Shown here piece after piece: positions 63,801-64,000 of a DNA stretch of 64,000 nucleotides. Made by a program: the position numbers and the translations under genes. The notes beneath the pieces were generated by a model. That model saw nothing but the letters and a program-made list of their open reading frames with translations, did not search any database and had not been told where the DNA came from. Origin of the DNA: Anastatus disparis (Eukaryota; Arthropoda; Insecta; Hymenoptera; Eupelmidae); NCBI GenBank assembly GCA_017163975.1, contig JAFFSR010000281.1, forward strand, positions 1,054,001 to 1,118,000, read 5' to 3'. Position 1 is the first letter of the stretch. Every line of letters begins with the position of its first letter.

Positions 63801-64000
63801 TATAGACCAAATTTTAGATTAGGCGTTACATATACATATATAGAAAACTTAAATCAAGCCACACACGTGAGAGAGGGAGAGAAAAAGATATCCAAGCGCA
63901 CACGTAAAATGAGCATACATAGGTAGTATAACGTTCCCATGGGTCTCTTCTACATAATTTTTCACTTGCCGACACATGCAAACTACTTGCTAGTTTCAGG
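60879..64000. other. Right end of the window, no supported gene
   Basis: AT-rich DNA up to about 62 kb, then GA/CT- and A-rich low complexity with short TA tracts. A short GC-richer stretch at about 62170-62270 lacks a frame. Frames at 62643-62954, 63318-63611 and 63602-63926 are low-complexity by-products. Confidence 0.5.

Noticed and set aside
1..64000. CRISPR arrays, bacterial operons or riboswitches
   Set aside because: The DNA is clearly eukaryotic; no direct repeats with unique spacers or prokaryotic gene organisation are present.

Overview
This is eukaryotic, almost certainly insect, nuclear DNA. It is strongly AT-rich, with short GT-AG introns inside one gene and very long introns in another, plus abundant TA, GA and CT microsatellites and a tRNA-derived SINE. 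The basigin C-terminus and overall composition fit an insect, and a parasitoid hymenopteran is my best guess. That guess rests on composition and general familiarity, not on a database match.

Layout. (1) Bases 1-228 on the minus strand hold an internal exon of an unidentified gene that runs off the left edge. (2) Bases 4205-16100 on the plus strand hold a multi-exon gene for a large type I membrane protein, with its 5' end missing. Fifteen exons keep phase perfectly and encode 1,201 residues. The order is an LPMO-like beta-sandwich half, EGF-like cysteine-rich modules, a DOMON domain interrupted by a Pro-Glu-Lys-Ser repeat rod, a second DOMON domain, a SEA-like domain, a transmembrane helix, and a His/Gln/Asn-rich cytoplasmic tail. 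A second possible tail exon lies inside the last intron. (3) Converging on it from the right, on the minus strand, is basigin (18464-50510): a signal-peptide exon, a cassette Ig exon, an Ig exon, an Ig plus transmembrane exon and a short tail exon, with a candidate alternative tail exon. Its first intron is about 29 kb without the cassette exon. It carries a SINE, a large foldback and two small intronless ORFs. (4) From 51.4 kb to 64 kb I find no convincing gene. That region holds a 748-bp TIR element, a second SINE copy, a (TA)29 tract, a dense CpG patch and many purine/pyrimidine tracts.

The two recognised genes are tail-to-tail, with 3' ends only a few hundred bases apart near 16.1-16.5 kb. 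Both encode single-pass surface proteins, but nothing in the sequence shows that they work together. The most notable observations are the repeat rod interrupting a DOMON fold and sitting in two phase-symmetric (skippable) exons, the alternative tail exons in both genes, the cassette Ig exon of basigin with a weak donor, and three repeat families (SINE, foldback, TIR/MITE) defined from this sequence alone.
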